The position numbers and the translations under genes are program-made. From NCBI RefSeq assembly GCF_002269385.1, contig NZ_CP022957.1:739001-803000 (forward strand): 64,000 bases of DNA, in the 5' to 3' direction. The notes beneath the pieces are model-generated. The model was given only the letters and a program-made list of their open reading frames with translations. It made no database searches and was not told the DNA's origin. Origin of the DNA: Maribacter cobaltidurans. GTDB taxonomy: Bacteria; Bacteroidota; Bacteroidia; Flavobacteriales; Flavobacteriaceae. Below, piece by piece: positions 1-8,655 of the stretch (position 1 is its first letter; every line of letters starts with the position of its first letter).

Positions 1-2397
1 TGGATTGTAGCACTTATCTTGTTGACATGTGTCGTAAACGTTATGTCTGCACAAGAACATACATTATCCTTTCAAATATTGGACGACCTTACAAATGAAC
101 CCATCGAGAATGCACAGATAAGTTTAAGACCTTGCTCCTGTGGAGGCGTTACCGATATTAAAGGGGAATTTAAAATAACACTACCCCAAGATACGTATGT
201 CGCCATGGTTTCCTTTATTGGTTTTAAAACCTTAGAAAGGGAAATTTTTCTCGATCAAGACCAAACTTTACGACTGAGCCTCGGTGAAGAACAGCAGCAA
301 CTTTCGGAAGTTGTACTGACCGCTAAACGCGTAAGTGACCGTTTGGAAACATCGCAGATGGGAGCGGTTAAGTTGACTACGCTCGAACTTAAAAAAATGC
401 CCGCAGTTTTAGGGGAGGTAGATGTTTTGAGAAGTATGACCTTATTGCCCGGTGTCAACAATGCCGGTGAAGTAAGCAACGGAATTTCTGTTAGAGGTGG
501 TTCTTTGGACCAAAACCTACTGTTGTATGATTATGCCCCTGTTTTTAACCCTACTCACTTATTTGGTTTGTTTTCGGTATTTACGCCGGAAGCTATTGCT
601 TCTACAGATCTCTATCGTGCCAATATTCCTGCACGCTACGGTGGAAGAACAACCTCTGTCCTAGACGTGAAAGTTAGAAACCCTTATGTGGACAAGTTTA
701 AGTTAAGTGGTGGTATCGGTTTGGTTTCCAGTAGACTTTCTTTGGAAACACCCATTATTAAAGACAAACTGTTTTTATATGCAGGAACCAGGGCCGGGTT
801 TACCGATTTTTTGTTGCCTATCGTTTCCAAACGTTTGGAAAAAACAAAAGCCCGGTTTTATGACCACACCATCAAATTACTATTCCTGCCCACAGATAAA
901 GACCAAATCTCCTTCACCAATTTTTATAGCAAAGACTTTTACCAACTCGATCTCATTGCACAAGTTGAAAATGTGAATGCCGAAAGTAATCAGTACGATT
1001 TTAAAACCTTCAATAACACACTTCAATGGACGCATTCTTTCAAGGATGATTCCAGTTTAAGAACTGTTTTTCTACTCAGTAATTACACTCCTAAAACATT
1101 GTTTCCTGAAAGAGATAACAACAATGTCATAGAATATGAATCCCAAATAAATTTCGCCAGCATTTTTTCGGAATATGAGAAAAGAATAAATGAAAGGCTA
1201 AATTACTATGCTGGCATACAGGGCAATCGATACAAAATAAAACCTGGCCAACTGGATCCAGGTACGGCGCAAAGTGTTCTCCCCGTTTCTTTGGATGAGG
1301 AAACCAGCTATGAATTTTCTGCATACACGAATTTTAACTGGAACCCGATTGAACCGCTAACAGTATCCGGAGGCTTGCGGGTTACCAACTTCAGCTTTGT
1401 GGGTCCGTATACCTCCGCTACCTTTGATGAGAGTACGGGGGAGATTACTGGCATTACGGAATTTGACAAGGGAGAAAAGGTTGAAAGCTATAACGTTTTG
1501 GAGCCTCGTTTGGGACTCAATTTAAAATTGGGAAAAAACACTTCGGTAAAAGCCAGTTATGCTCGCCTAAACCAATACTTACAGAATATCTACAATTCCA
1601 CCACTCCCCTACCTACTTCCCGATGGAAAACTTCGGATACGAACATAGCACCGCAAAAAAGTGATAGTTATAGTATTGGAATCTATCAGGATATTCTGAA
1701 CAACAGGGTAGAACTTGGTTTGGAAACCTATTATAGAAAAAGTGAAAACAATTTAACCTATAAGCCAGGAGCCGATTTCTTTTTAGAGGAATTTTTAGAA
1801 CAAGATGTTGTACAAGCCAAGGGCGAAGCCTATGGCATGGAATTCAGTTTAAGAAAGCCAAAGGGTAAAATCAATGGATGGCTCAATTATACTTGGTCCA
1901 GAAGCTTTCTAAAGACAGAAAGCGAAAGATTAGCAGACCGGGTCAACAATAACGAATGGTACCCTTCAGATTTTGATAGACCCCATGTTTTTAATAGCAC
2001 CGTTAATTTTGAGGGAGACCAGTACAACACCTTAAGCTTTAACTTTACAGCACAAACTGGTCGTCCCTATACCACTGCAAATGGTTATTTTGATATAGAA
2101 GGCATTGATGTTCCCATATTTTTGGAGCGCAATAATGTCCGGTTAAAAACATACCACCGCCTTGATCTTTCCTGGAGGGTCAAATATGGTAAGAAATTGG
2201 ACCGACGTTGGATTGGGGACTGGACCTTTACCATTTACAATGTCTACGCCAGAAAGAACCAGTACAACCTGTATTATACACAACGGAATGGAGATGCCAA
2301 TACCAATATATTTCGTGGAAGCCCTTTGGGTTCTTATGAACTTACAATTATGAATAGCCCCCTGTTTTCCCTGACTTACAATTTTGTATTTGATTGA
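1..2397 (+). CDS. TonB-dependent receptor, 5' end cut by the window
   Basis: Outer membrane TonB-gated import receptor; the substrate cannot be read from the sequence. The reading frame is open to base 1, and the first visible residues (WIVALILLTCVV..VMSAQ) look like the end of a type I signal peptide cleaved before Gln, so the true start lies just outside the window and the TTG at 19 is not the start. A carboxypeptidase-regulatory-like beta-sandwich follows (VTDIKGEFKITLP, about residues 25-95). The plug domain contains the RGGSLDQNLLLYD stretch typical of Bacteroidota receptors, and the remainder is a long beta-barrel ending in an aromatic residue near the C-terminus (TYNFVFD). There is no STN domain, so signalling to an anti-sigma factor is not expected. 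No SusD-like partner lies downstream. A hairpin terminator follows. Confidence 0.9.
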   Translation, partial: WIVALILLTCVVNVMSAQEHTLSFQILDDLTNEPIENAQISLRPCSCGGVTDIKGEFKITLPQDTYVAMVSFIGFKTLEREIFLDQDQTLRLSLGEEQQQLSEVVLTAKRVSDRLETSQMGAVKLTTLELKKMPAVLGEVDVLRSMTLLPGVNNAGEVSNGISVRGGSLDQNLLLYDYAPVFNPTHLFGLFSVFTPEAIASTDLYRANIPARYGGRTTSVLDVKVRNPYVDKFKLSGGIGLVSSRLSLETPIIKDKLFLYAGTRAGFTDFLLPIVSKRLEKTKARFYDHTIKLLFLPTDKDQISFTNFYSKDFYQLDLIAQVENVNAESNQYDFKTFNNTLQWTHSFKDDSSLRTVFLLSNYTPKTLFPERDNNNVIEYESQINFASIFSEYEKRINERLNYYAGIQGNRYKIKPGQLDPGTAQSVLPVSLDEETSYEFSAYTNFNWNPIEPLTVSGGLRVTNFSFVGPYTSATFDESTGEITGITEFDKGEKVESYNVLEPRLGLNLKLGKNTSVKASYARLNQYLQNIYNSTTPLPTSRWKTSDTNIAPQKSDSYSIGIYQDILNNRVELGLETYYRKSENNLTYKPGADFFLEEFLEQDVVQAKGEAYGMEFSLRKPKGKINGWLNYTWSRSFLKTESERLADRVNNNEWYPSDFDRPHVFNSTVNFEGDQYNTLSFNFTAQTGRPYTTANGYFDIEGIDVPIFLERNNVRLKTYHRLDLSWRVKYGKKLDRRWIGDWTFTIYNVYARKNQYNLYYTQRNGDANTNIFRGSPLGSYELTIMNSPLFSLTYNFVFD

Positions 2398-2532
2398 TTG
2401 TAGATACGCTACAGGAAACCGATAAAGTAAGCTATCAGTAACAGCAAATAGCACTCTCGCTTTCTTGTTATGACTTTCATTGTTAGACTGAAAATAAAGT
2501 TGAATTTCTATTCCTTAATTATAAAAATTGTG

Positions 2533-2562
2533 GCCTATTGAAATTTTAAGAGATAGGCTTTT
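2533..2562 (+). terminator. Putative Rho-independent terminator after the TonB receptor
   Basis: GCCTAT (2533-2538) pairs with ATAGGC (2553-2558) across a 14-nt loop and is followed by TTTT. It lies between convergent genes, and the T tract fits the plus strand. The stem is short, so the call is moderate. Confidence 0.45.
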
Positions 2563-2568
2563 GCATCC

Positions 2569-3492
2569 TTAAAAATCCTTAATCCAGTTAAATTTTTCTT
2601 TTATTATTCCCTGTTTTTTTTCAGCTAAATAGTCTAGAAAAGCCACGGCTGCCGGTGAAAGATTTTTTGATTTTAACCAAATCAGGTTCCAATTGGTTAT
2701 AATAGGTAAACCTTTTACAGGTATGATTTTTACATCCTTATTCTTTATGGCATTTTTTATACCTATTAATGGCATGATAGAGCAGCCTAAACCTGAAATA
2801 ACGGCTTGCTTTACTGCTTCATTGGAAGTGAGCTCCATCGTTTTATTCACCGAAAAATTATTGCTTTCTATAAAAGATTCCATGGCATTTCTTGTGGCGG
2901 AACCGGGCTCTCTATAAATTAAGGGAACTTTCTCAAAAAGACTTCTTTTGGTTGGTGTTTTGGGGAATTTTCTATTGTAACTACTTACATAGAACAATTT
3001 ATTTGGCATAAGCTCTACCGCATTCACATTTAGCTTATCCGGTAATACAGATACCAAGGCAAAACCCACCTCATTCCTTTCCAAGCTTCGTACTACTTTT
3101 GTTTTATTGGTTACATCCATGATTAGGTCCACACCGGGGTTTTCCCTCATAAAATCGGACATAAAAAAGGGCATTACATATTTTCCTGTAGAAACAACCG
3201 ATATTTTTAATCGACCGGAAAGTCTTCCTTGAAAAGCTATGGTCCTGTAATTGATCTCTTGAACCTGATTCAAGATTTTCTCTGCCGCTTGGGCTATTTC
3301 CTGCCCAAAATCCGTTACAAAAAGTCTTCTTCCCACTACCTCCGTTAAGGGAATCGGAAACTGATCTTGAAAATTTTTTAACTGAATAGAGACCGCAGGC
3401 TGTGTTAAGTGCAAGTCTTCAGAAGCCTTTGTAATGCTCTGTAATTCTGAGATTTTTAAGAATATTTGGAGTTGGTGCAAAGTGTAATTCAT
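2569..3492 (-). CDS. LysR-family transcriptional regulator, CbbR-like
   Basis: DNA-binding regulator of 307 aa, normal LysR length. The N-terminal winged helix-turn-helix (about residues 1-60, with LHQLQIFLKISELQSITKAS and LTQPAVSIQLKNFQ) is clear and is followed by a periplasmic-binding-like effector domain. It is transcribed away from the inorganic-carbon (dab) operon with 92 bp between the starts, the usual arrangement for a LysR protein that controls its divergent neighbour. CbbR-type LysR proteins regulate carbon-fixation and carbon-concentrating genes in autotrophs; control of dabAB here is inferred from position only. The likely effector is unknown. Confidence 0.88.
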   Translation of the reverse strand: MNYTLHQLQIFLKISELQSITKASEDLHLTQPAVSIQLKNFQDQFPIPLTEVVGRRLFVTDFGQEIAQAAEKILNQVQEINYRTIAFQGRLSGRLKISVVSTGKYVMPFFMSDFMRENPGVDLIMDVTNKTKVVRSLERNEVGFALVSVLPDKLNVNAVELMPNKLFYVSSYNRKFPKTPTKRSLFEKVPLIYREPGSATRNAMESFIESNNFSVNKTMELTSNEAVKQAVISGLGCSIMPLIGIKNAIKNKDVKIIPVKGLPIITNWNLIWLKSKNLSPAAVAFLDYLAEKKQGIIKEKFNWIKDF

Positions 3493-3500
3493 AAAATATT

Positions 3501-3513
3501 TTAATGTATATCA
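3501..3513. promoter_or_regulatory. Candidate LysR/CbbR-type operator in the LysR-dab intergenic region
   Basis: TTA-N7-TCA fits the TNA-N7-TNA pattern described for CbbR sites, and it sits in the 92-bp divergent region close to the regulator start. The region is very AT-rich, so a match of this degeneracy could be chance. Confidence 0.25.
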
Positions 3514-3584
3514 TTATAAATATAAATAAAATTAAATGAAAAATATATCTAAACTTTGCATCCGAATCCTAAAAAAATAAAGAA

Positions 3585-3893
3585 ATGGAAACTCAAGAAC
3601 TGCCCAAAACAAAAGAACAACAAAAAACAATTCAATTAGTAGACGGAACTTTTACGCCTAGCGAAGCCTCCGATGTAATTACCGCCCTTATCGATGAAAA
3701 AATCAACTTTCATAAAATTCAACGGCTACAGGTTTGGGAAGGGAATCACCGTAGCAACACAAAGGGTCTGGACAATAGAATTCAAGAATTGATGAGAGAG
3801 AAACAGTTGGCCAAAAACATTATCAAAGAAGCTCGTTCAAAGGGGCGTAATATCATTATCAACGGCACTTTGAGCTTAGAGTTTGTGAACTAA
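3585..3893 (+). CDS. Small hypothetical protein, first gene of the dab operon
   Basis: Soluble-looking protein of 102 aa that I do not recognise as a named family. It has a polar N-terminal tail (METQELPKTKEQQKT), then a predicted alpha/beta core containing QLVDGTFTPSEASDVI and a basic helix (QELMREKQLAKNIIKEARS), and ends in a hydrophobic strand (NIIINGTLSLEFVN). There is no signal peptide or membrane segment. It is the first gene downstream of the LysR divergent region and precedes a small membrane protein, DabB and DabA on the same strand, so co-expression with the bicarbonate uptake complex is likely. A regulatory or accessory role in inorganic carbon uptake is inference only. Confidence 0.7.
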   Translation: METQELPKTKEQQKTIQLVDGTFTPSEASDVITALIDEKINFHKIQRLQVWEGNHRSNTKGLDNRIQELMREKQLAKNIIKEARSKGRNIIINGTLSLEFVN

Positions 3894-3961
3894 CCAATAG
3901 CATTTTATCAGGCTTTTGAGAAAAAACTAAAACAACAAATTAATTCTTCAAAAAATAAAAC

Positions 3962-4168
3962 ATGTTAAAAAACAAACAATACGCGCCACTATTTTTAGGT
4001 GCACTGGCCATGTTACTTTTTATTACAATGTCTTACCTAAACAAGTCCATATTCTTAGAACAGATTTTAATCTGCAGTTTTATAATAGGCTTGACAACAG
4101 TGGTCAATCTACTGGGACGCACAAAAAAGATGCAAAGGGAAACAAAGCATACAACAAAAGATCATTAA
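3962..4168 (+). CDS. Small membrane protein in the dab operon
   Basis: Protein of 68 aa with two predicted membrane helices (about residues 9-25, FLGALAMLLFITMSY, and 31-52, LEQILICSFIIGLTTVVNLL) joined by a very short loop, followed by a basic, His- and Lys-rich cytoplasmic tail (RTKKMQRETKHTTKDH). It lies 68 bp after the 102-aa gene and 10 bp before dabB, so all are probably one transcript. The family is not recognised; it could be a small accessory subunit of the DabAB membrane complex, which is inference from position. Confidence 0.65.
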   Translation: MLKNKQYAPLFLGALAMLLFITMSYLNKSIFLEQILICSFIIGLTTVVNLLGRTKKMQRETKHTTKDH

Positions 4169-4178
4169 ACACTTTAAA

Positions 4179-5639
4179 ATGTCAACAATTTTAATCGACT
4201 TTATAAAAGATAAGTCCGGGGAATCCAAATTAGTGCAGATAACGGCAATCATCCCAATAATATTCTGGATTATGTTCGCTACTAATCTGGTTTTTATCCT
4301 CTCCGTTTATCCTAATATCCCAGATTGGCATTGGGGAGATTTACTTAGATTGAATGGATTAAGCACTCTTTTGGTTACCACTGTTTCTTTCTTTAGTGCC
4401 ATAATTTCCACCTACGCCGTATCCTATTTTAAAGAGCGTGGACAAAGGTCGGACTTCATGTTGTTATGTCTAGCTTTCACACTTTCCGTACAACTTTTCA
4501 TTGTATCGGAGCATATCCTTTTACTAATATTAGGTTGGTTGCTCATGGGCCTGACCATGTCCCGCCTTATAGGTTTTCATACGGCTTGGGGCGAGGCTAA
4601 TGAATCCAGAAAACTATCGGCAAAGTATTTTTTGACGGGCAGTTTCCTCCTCAGTTTGGGGCTTTTAATACCCGCAGCCTATAACAATAGTATTACCCTA
4701 AGTACCTGGACAGATACCATTGGGCAAACTCCCAGATACATCCTTCTTTTTTCTGCACTTTGTATCATTACGGCCGCTTTGATACAATCGGCAATCTTTC
4801 CATTTCACAAGTGGTTGCTATCATCCATGACCGCACCTACCCCGGCATCTGCCCTAATGCATGCCGGATTTGTGAACGGATCTGGAATTATACTAACGCT
4901 TTTGGCCCCAATTATTATTGCCTCCAACACCTTGGATGTTCTTTTGATCATTGGCGGACTTACAGCAATTGCCGCACAGTTTACCAAGCTCATTCAAGTC
5001 AATGTTAAACAGCGACTGGCGTGTTCCACTATAGCCCAGATGGGTTTCATGATCATGCAATGCGGTCTTGGTTTTTTCAATGCTGCGATCACTCATCTTA
5101 TTCTACATGGTTTTTATAAAGCTTCCCTTTTTCTCTCCAGCGGGGAGGAAGTGGAAAAATTAAATCCAAAGGCACCACCGGCCATTCGTATTAAATGGTA
5201 TCAGGGGTTCATTGTCCTAGTATTTAGTCTTATGGGGGCGTTTCTTTTCTCCAGACTAACGGGTAAGGGTATGGATTGGGACAGCGGCATTTTTTTGACG
5301 CTGATTGCAGCTATTACCGTTGGGCAGATGACCTATAATCTTGTAAAGCAAAATCCGTTGAACGGACTGCAAAAAATAGTAATTCCACCGGTGCTTTTTA
5401 TCTCCGGAATAGCTATATATGCTCTTTTCTATAGCATAGTGACCACGTTGATGACTGGCATGGAAATCATAGCCTTACCAATGGCAATTTCGCCTTTACA
5501 AATCATCTTTGGAATAATCTTCTTAACCGGATTTTTTATCATGAAACTGGGCGTCTATAGAAAGATTCCATGGCTTTACGTGAAACTCTTGAGCCTCTCC
5601 CAGCCCTCTAAAAAAACATTTTTAACATACAAGCATTAA
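4179..5639 (+). CDS. dabB: DabB-type membrane subunit of inorganic carbon transporter (NuoL/ND5-like)
   Basis: Polytopic membrane protein of 486 aa from the proton-conducting antiporter-like family (complex I NuoL/ND5). In DAB complexes this subunit is thought to use the proton gradient to energise the cytoplasmic Zn subunit DabA. Visible hallmarks are about a dozen hydrophobic helices, the conserved stretch FPFHKWLLSSMTAPTPASAL, and MHAGFVNGSGI with its conserved His and Gly. The length is shorter than NuoL, as expected for DabB. No other complex I genes are nearby, and the next gene is dabA only 4 bp downstream, which makes DabB far more likely than a respiratory subunit. Confidence 0.9.
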   Translation: MSTILIDFIKDKSGESKLVQITAIIPIIFWIMFATNLVFILSVYPNIPDWHWGDLLRLNGLSTLLVTTVSFFSAIISTYAVSYFKERGQRSDFMLLCLAFTLSVQLFIVSEHILLLILGWLLMGLTMSRLIGFHTAWGEANESRKLSAKYFLTGSFLLSLGLLIPAAYNNSITLSTWTDTIGQTPRYILLFSALCIITAALIQSAIFPFHKWLLSSMTAPTPASALMHAGFVNGSGIILTLLAPIIIASNTLDVLLIIGGLTAIAAQFTKLIQVNVKQRLACSTIAQMGFMIMQCGLGFFNAAITHLILHGFYKASLFLSSGEEVEKLNPKAPPAIRIKWYQGFIVLVFSLMGAFLFSRLTGKGMDWDSGIFLTLIAAITVGQMTYNLVKQNPLNGLQKIVIPPVLFISGIAIYALFYSIVTTLMTGMEIIALPMAISPLQIIFGIIFLTGFFIMKLGVYRKIPWLYVKLLSLSQPSKKTFLTYKH

Positions 5640-5643
5640 GACC

Positions 5644-8019
5644 ATGAATCAATTGGACATTGACATCCTCATAGATAAAGCATCTGAATATGTTGGCAAC
5701 ACTTGGCCCCTTTATTCATTTGTGACCTCAAATCCCCTTAACGGATTTGAAAAAGAGCATTTTTTCCAGGCAACACAACATGCCAGCACCCTTTTAGGTG
5801 CAGACATGTTTCCAAAAGCGGACGTTTATAAAAATGCTTTAAAAAGTGGAGCCATAGACGCTTTGGAAATACAAAAAATATTACAAGAAAAGGGGTATTC
5901 CCAGTCCCCAGAGTATTATTTGGAATTAATGTCAAAGCAGGCATCCACAAGAACCGAAAATTCTGAACATAGACTCGATCAATATATGGTCAAATGGCTT
6001 TCCTCCTTTATGGACGAAGGTCTGGCTGAATGGCAAATGCCCTACAAGTCGTACGGGTTTTATACGGCCTGGAGAAAACTGGCCACATTTGATGAAAGTC
6101 TCGGCCCCGTGCGCATAACCATGATTCCCAAAACCAGCGATGAAGCCCTTGAAATGGTTTTGAACGGACTTTCCGACGAGGAAATCATGAAAGCCTTTGA
6201 ACACCATTTAGTGGCCCTACCGGGCTGGACAGGTTACACTAAACATAGGGTGAAAAACCTACCCACTTGGCAGCGAGAAGCCCCTATAACACTTAAGGAC
6301 TATTTGGCCATAAGGCTCTGGGCAAATAAAAAACTGGGAGGTTCCCTTATAACAAATGAGGTAAGAATAGATTCTAAAAATACCATTTCGGAATTGTCAT
6401 ATTTATGGCTCTTGGCTTGGGAAAAAAGTTGGCAAAAACAACTTCTACAAACCCTTAAAAATTCGTCCATTGAGACTTCTGCACCCTCGGAATTTGATAC
6501 CGATGCACAAATGGTATTTTGTATCGATACACGATCAGAACTTATCCGTAGACACGTTGAAAACCATGGAAACTACGAAACCTTTGGTTATGCAGGTTTT
6601 TTTGGTATCGCAATGGACTATCAAAACCCGAAAAGCGGACTTTCCCAAAAGGCCTGTCCCCCAATTTTAGATTCCAGCTACGTTGTTTCCGAAAAAGCCA
6701 AAACAGAGAAAAAAGGTTCCAAAAAAAGCTTTGACCATAAAAACGAAGTAAGGAATTTTTGGAACTATTTCCTTAAGCGAATGAAAAATATGTTGCCTTC
6801 CACCTTTGGTTTTGTTGAGGGATCTGGATTCTTCTACGGCGTCAATCTAACCTTAAGGACACTTTTTTCAAAAAGCGTATATCGATGGAAAAACAAAGAA
6901 CTAAATGCCTATGAAGCGGTCTGTACACCCGAAATAAAACATACGGACAACAACGATTCGGTAAATACTTCAATTCCTTTAGCGGAAAAAGTAAACATTG
7001 TTAAATCGGCTTTCGCTCTAATGGGATGGAAGAATTTTGCACCGCTAGTGATCTTTGTGGGACACGGAAGCCATTCCGCCAACAACCCATTTGGTTCTAG
7101 TTTGGACTGTGGCGCCTGTGCCGCTACCCCGGGAAGGCACAATGCAAGGATGTTGGCCAAGCTTGCCAATGACAGTGAGGTAAGAAAATCGCTTATTGAG
7201 GAACATGACATAAAGATTCCTGAAACGACCCTTTTTGTGGGGGCGGAACATAATACCACTACGGATGAAATAGTACTTTTTGATTCAGATACGCCAAAGT
7301 CACACCAAAAGTCTTTGGCCAATCTCAAGATAAATTTTAAAAAGGCGCAAGTTTCGGCCACACAAGAAAGACTCGGGCATAAAACGAATAGTGTTTCATT
7401 GGCTCAATTAAAAGCGAGCAATTGGGGGGAAACCCGCCCGGAATGGGGACTTGCCAAAAATGCCAGTTTTATCATCGGTCCAAGAAAAATGACTCAGAAT
7501 CACAATTTGGAAGGACGCTGTTTTTTACATTCCTATGATTGGAATACCGATCAGGATGGAAAATCATTGGAAGCTATTATGCAAGGTCCCATGGTAGTGA
7601 CCCAATGGATCAACAACCATTATTATTTCTCTACGGTAGATAACGATGCCTTTGGAGCAGGAACCAAGACCACACACAATGTTACAGGGAAGTTTGGTGT
7701 GGTGCAGGGTAATGGTGGTGACCTTAAGCGTGGTCTTCCCTGGGAATCCCTTTATGAAGAAAAGGACAACCCATATCACCCGCCGTTAAGGCTGACCGTG
7801 GTCATTAACGCTCCACGAAAAAGAGTGAACAAAATTTTACATCGAAACGAATCGTTAAAATCCCTGATTACGAATGAATGGCTCCACCTCATCATCATGG
7901 ATCCGGAAACCAAATCCGAGACCTTATGGGCACCAAGTCAACTTGCTTCCATTAAAGAAAAATATAAAGAGACCCATAAATCTTTGACAAGCAATACATA
8001 TGAAGAAGTAAGTGTTTAA
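5644..8019 (+). CDS. dabA: DabA-type inorganic carbon transporter subunit (DUF2309)
   Basis: Cytoplasmic, membrane-associated partner of DabB, 791 aa, related to beta-carbonic anhydrases. It is thought to hydrate CO2 to bicarbonate unidirectionally. The four expected zinc-site and catalytic residues can be read: Cys293 and Asp295 in VFCIDTRSE, His474 in VGHGS, and Cys489 in LDCGAC. The 15-residue His-Cys distance matches the DabA family. The N-terminus also carries the family sequence WPLYSFVTSNPLNGFE. It starts 4 bp after dabB. In a probably heterotrophic flavobacterium the likely role is supplying bicarbonate to anaplerotic carboxylases rather than autotrophy, which is inference. Confidence 0.93.
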   Translation: MNQLDIDILIDKASEYVGNTWPLYSFVTSNPLNGFEKEHFFQATQHASTLLGADMFPKADVYKNALKSGAIDALEIQKILQEKGYSQSPEYYLELMSKQASTRTENSEHRLDQYMVKWLSSFMDEGLAEWQMPYKSYGFYTAWRKLATFDESLGPVRITMIPKTSDEALEMVLNGLSDEEIMKAFEHHLVALPGWTGYTKHRVKNLPTWQREAPITLKDYLAIRLWANKKLGGSLITNEVRIDSKNTISELSYLWLLAWEKSWQKQLLQTLKNSSIETSAPSEFDTDAQMVFCIDTRSELIRRHVENHGNYETFGYAGFFGIAMDYQNPKSGLSQKACPPILDSSYVVSEKAKTEKKGSKKSFDHKNEVRNFWNYFLKRMKNMLPSTFGFVEGSGFFYGVNLTLRTLFSKSVYRWKNKELNAYEAVCTPEIKHTDNNDSVNTSIPLAEKVNIVKSAFALMGWKNFAPLVIFVGHGSHSANNPFGSSLDCGACAATPGRHNARMLAKLANDSEVRKSLIEEHDIKIPETTLFVGAEHNTTTDEIVLFDSDTPKSHQKSLANLKINFKKAQVSATQERLGHKTNSVSLAQLKASNWGETRPEWGLAKNASFIIGPRKMTQNHNLEGRCFLHSYDWNTDQDGKSLEAIMQGPMVVTQWINNHYYFSTVDNDAFGAGTKTTHNVTGKFGVVQGNGGDLKRGLPWESLYEEKDNPYHPPLRLTVVINAPRKRVNKILHRNESLKSLITNEWLHLIIMDPETKSETLWAPSQLASIKEKYKETHKSLTSNTYEEVSV

Positions 8020-8082
8020 CCAATGGGCCAGTATCTTTAGTTTTTGTTTTAGCATCACTAAAAACATATGACATCCACTTTT

Positions 8083-8110
8083 AAAAGCCATCGAAACGGT
8101 GGCTTTTTTT
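8083..8110 (+). terminator. Rho-independent terminator of the dab operon
   Basis: AAAGCCATC and GGTGGCTTT pair (one G-U wobble) around a GAAAC loop and run straight into a T tract. The hairpin lies about 65 bp after the dabA stop. Confidence 0.75.
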
Positions 8111-8209
8111 ATTGGAAAACTTTCTAAACTAATTGTTTGAAATGGAATCCAAATGATTTGGCATTGTAAAACAATGTATTTTGCTATATTCGGAATTAAG
8201 AATAAAAAA

Positions 8210-8503
8210 ATGGCAACCACTAAATCTTGGTTACGCACCCTAATAGAACTCCTGGAAGTATTTTTCAACAGCTCCCGAAGCCTAAATCGGAAACGGACTT
8301 GGAACCAACATGTAGTTCCCTACGAAAATGCTTGGGCCGTTCGCCGCGAAGGAAATAAGCGTATTACCAGCAAGCATAGAAAACAGAGTACGGCCTTAGA
8401 AAAAGCCAAAAAATTGGCCCGAAAATATAATGCGGACGTCATCATTCACCGGGAAAATGGGGAAATTCGTGACAGAATAAGTTATTCAAAACAAGACACT
8501 TAA
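8210..8503 (+). CDS. DUF2188 domain protein
   Basis: Protein of 97 aa. The ATG at 8210 (MATTKSWLRTL) is preferred to an ATG at 8153 because the extra 19 residues do not look like protein conserved in the family. The C-terminal part (about residues 36-90: WNQHVVPYENAWAVRREGNK..then KHRKQSTALEKAKKLA and VIIHRENGEIRDRISYS) matches the DUF2188 fold, a small domain whose ligand is unknown. The N-terminal 30 residues form a probable helix. It stands alone between the dab terminator and the RND efflux operon. Confidence 0.75.
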   Translation: MATTKSWLRTLIELLEVFFNSSRSLNRKRTWNQHVVPYENAWAVRREGNKRITSKHRKQSTALEKAKKLARKYNADVIIHRENGEIRDRISYSKQDT

Positions 8504-8655
8504 TCAAACACATCCTTCTGACATCTATTTAGGTGGAGTATTCACGGTGCTTTTTACAGGCAACCTTTAACTCATTTCATCCCACTGCCGTAAATCATTC
8601 ATTTTTAAGTTTTTGTTAATACACAAATTCCTGTAAAAGGGTTATTTTATGGCGT

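Noticed and set aside
6909..7361. 150-codon minus-strand frame inside dabA
   Set aside because: It covers the region coding for the DabA zinc-site residues and has no own start region or domain.
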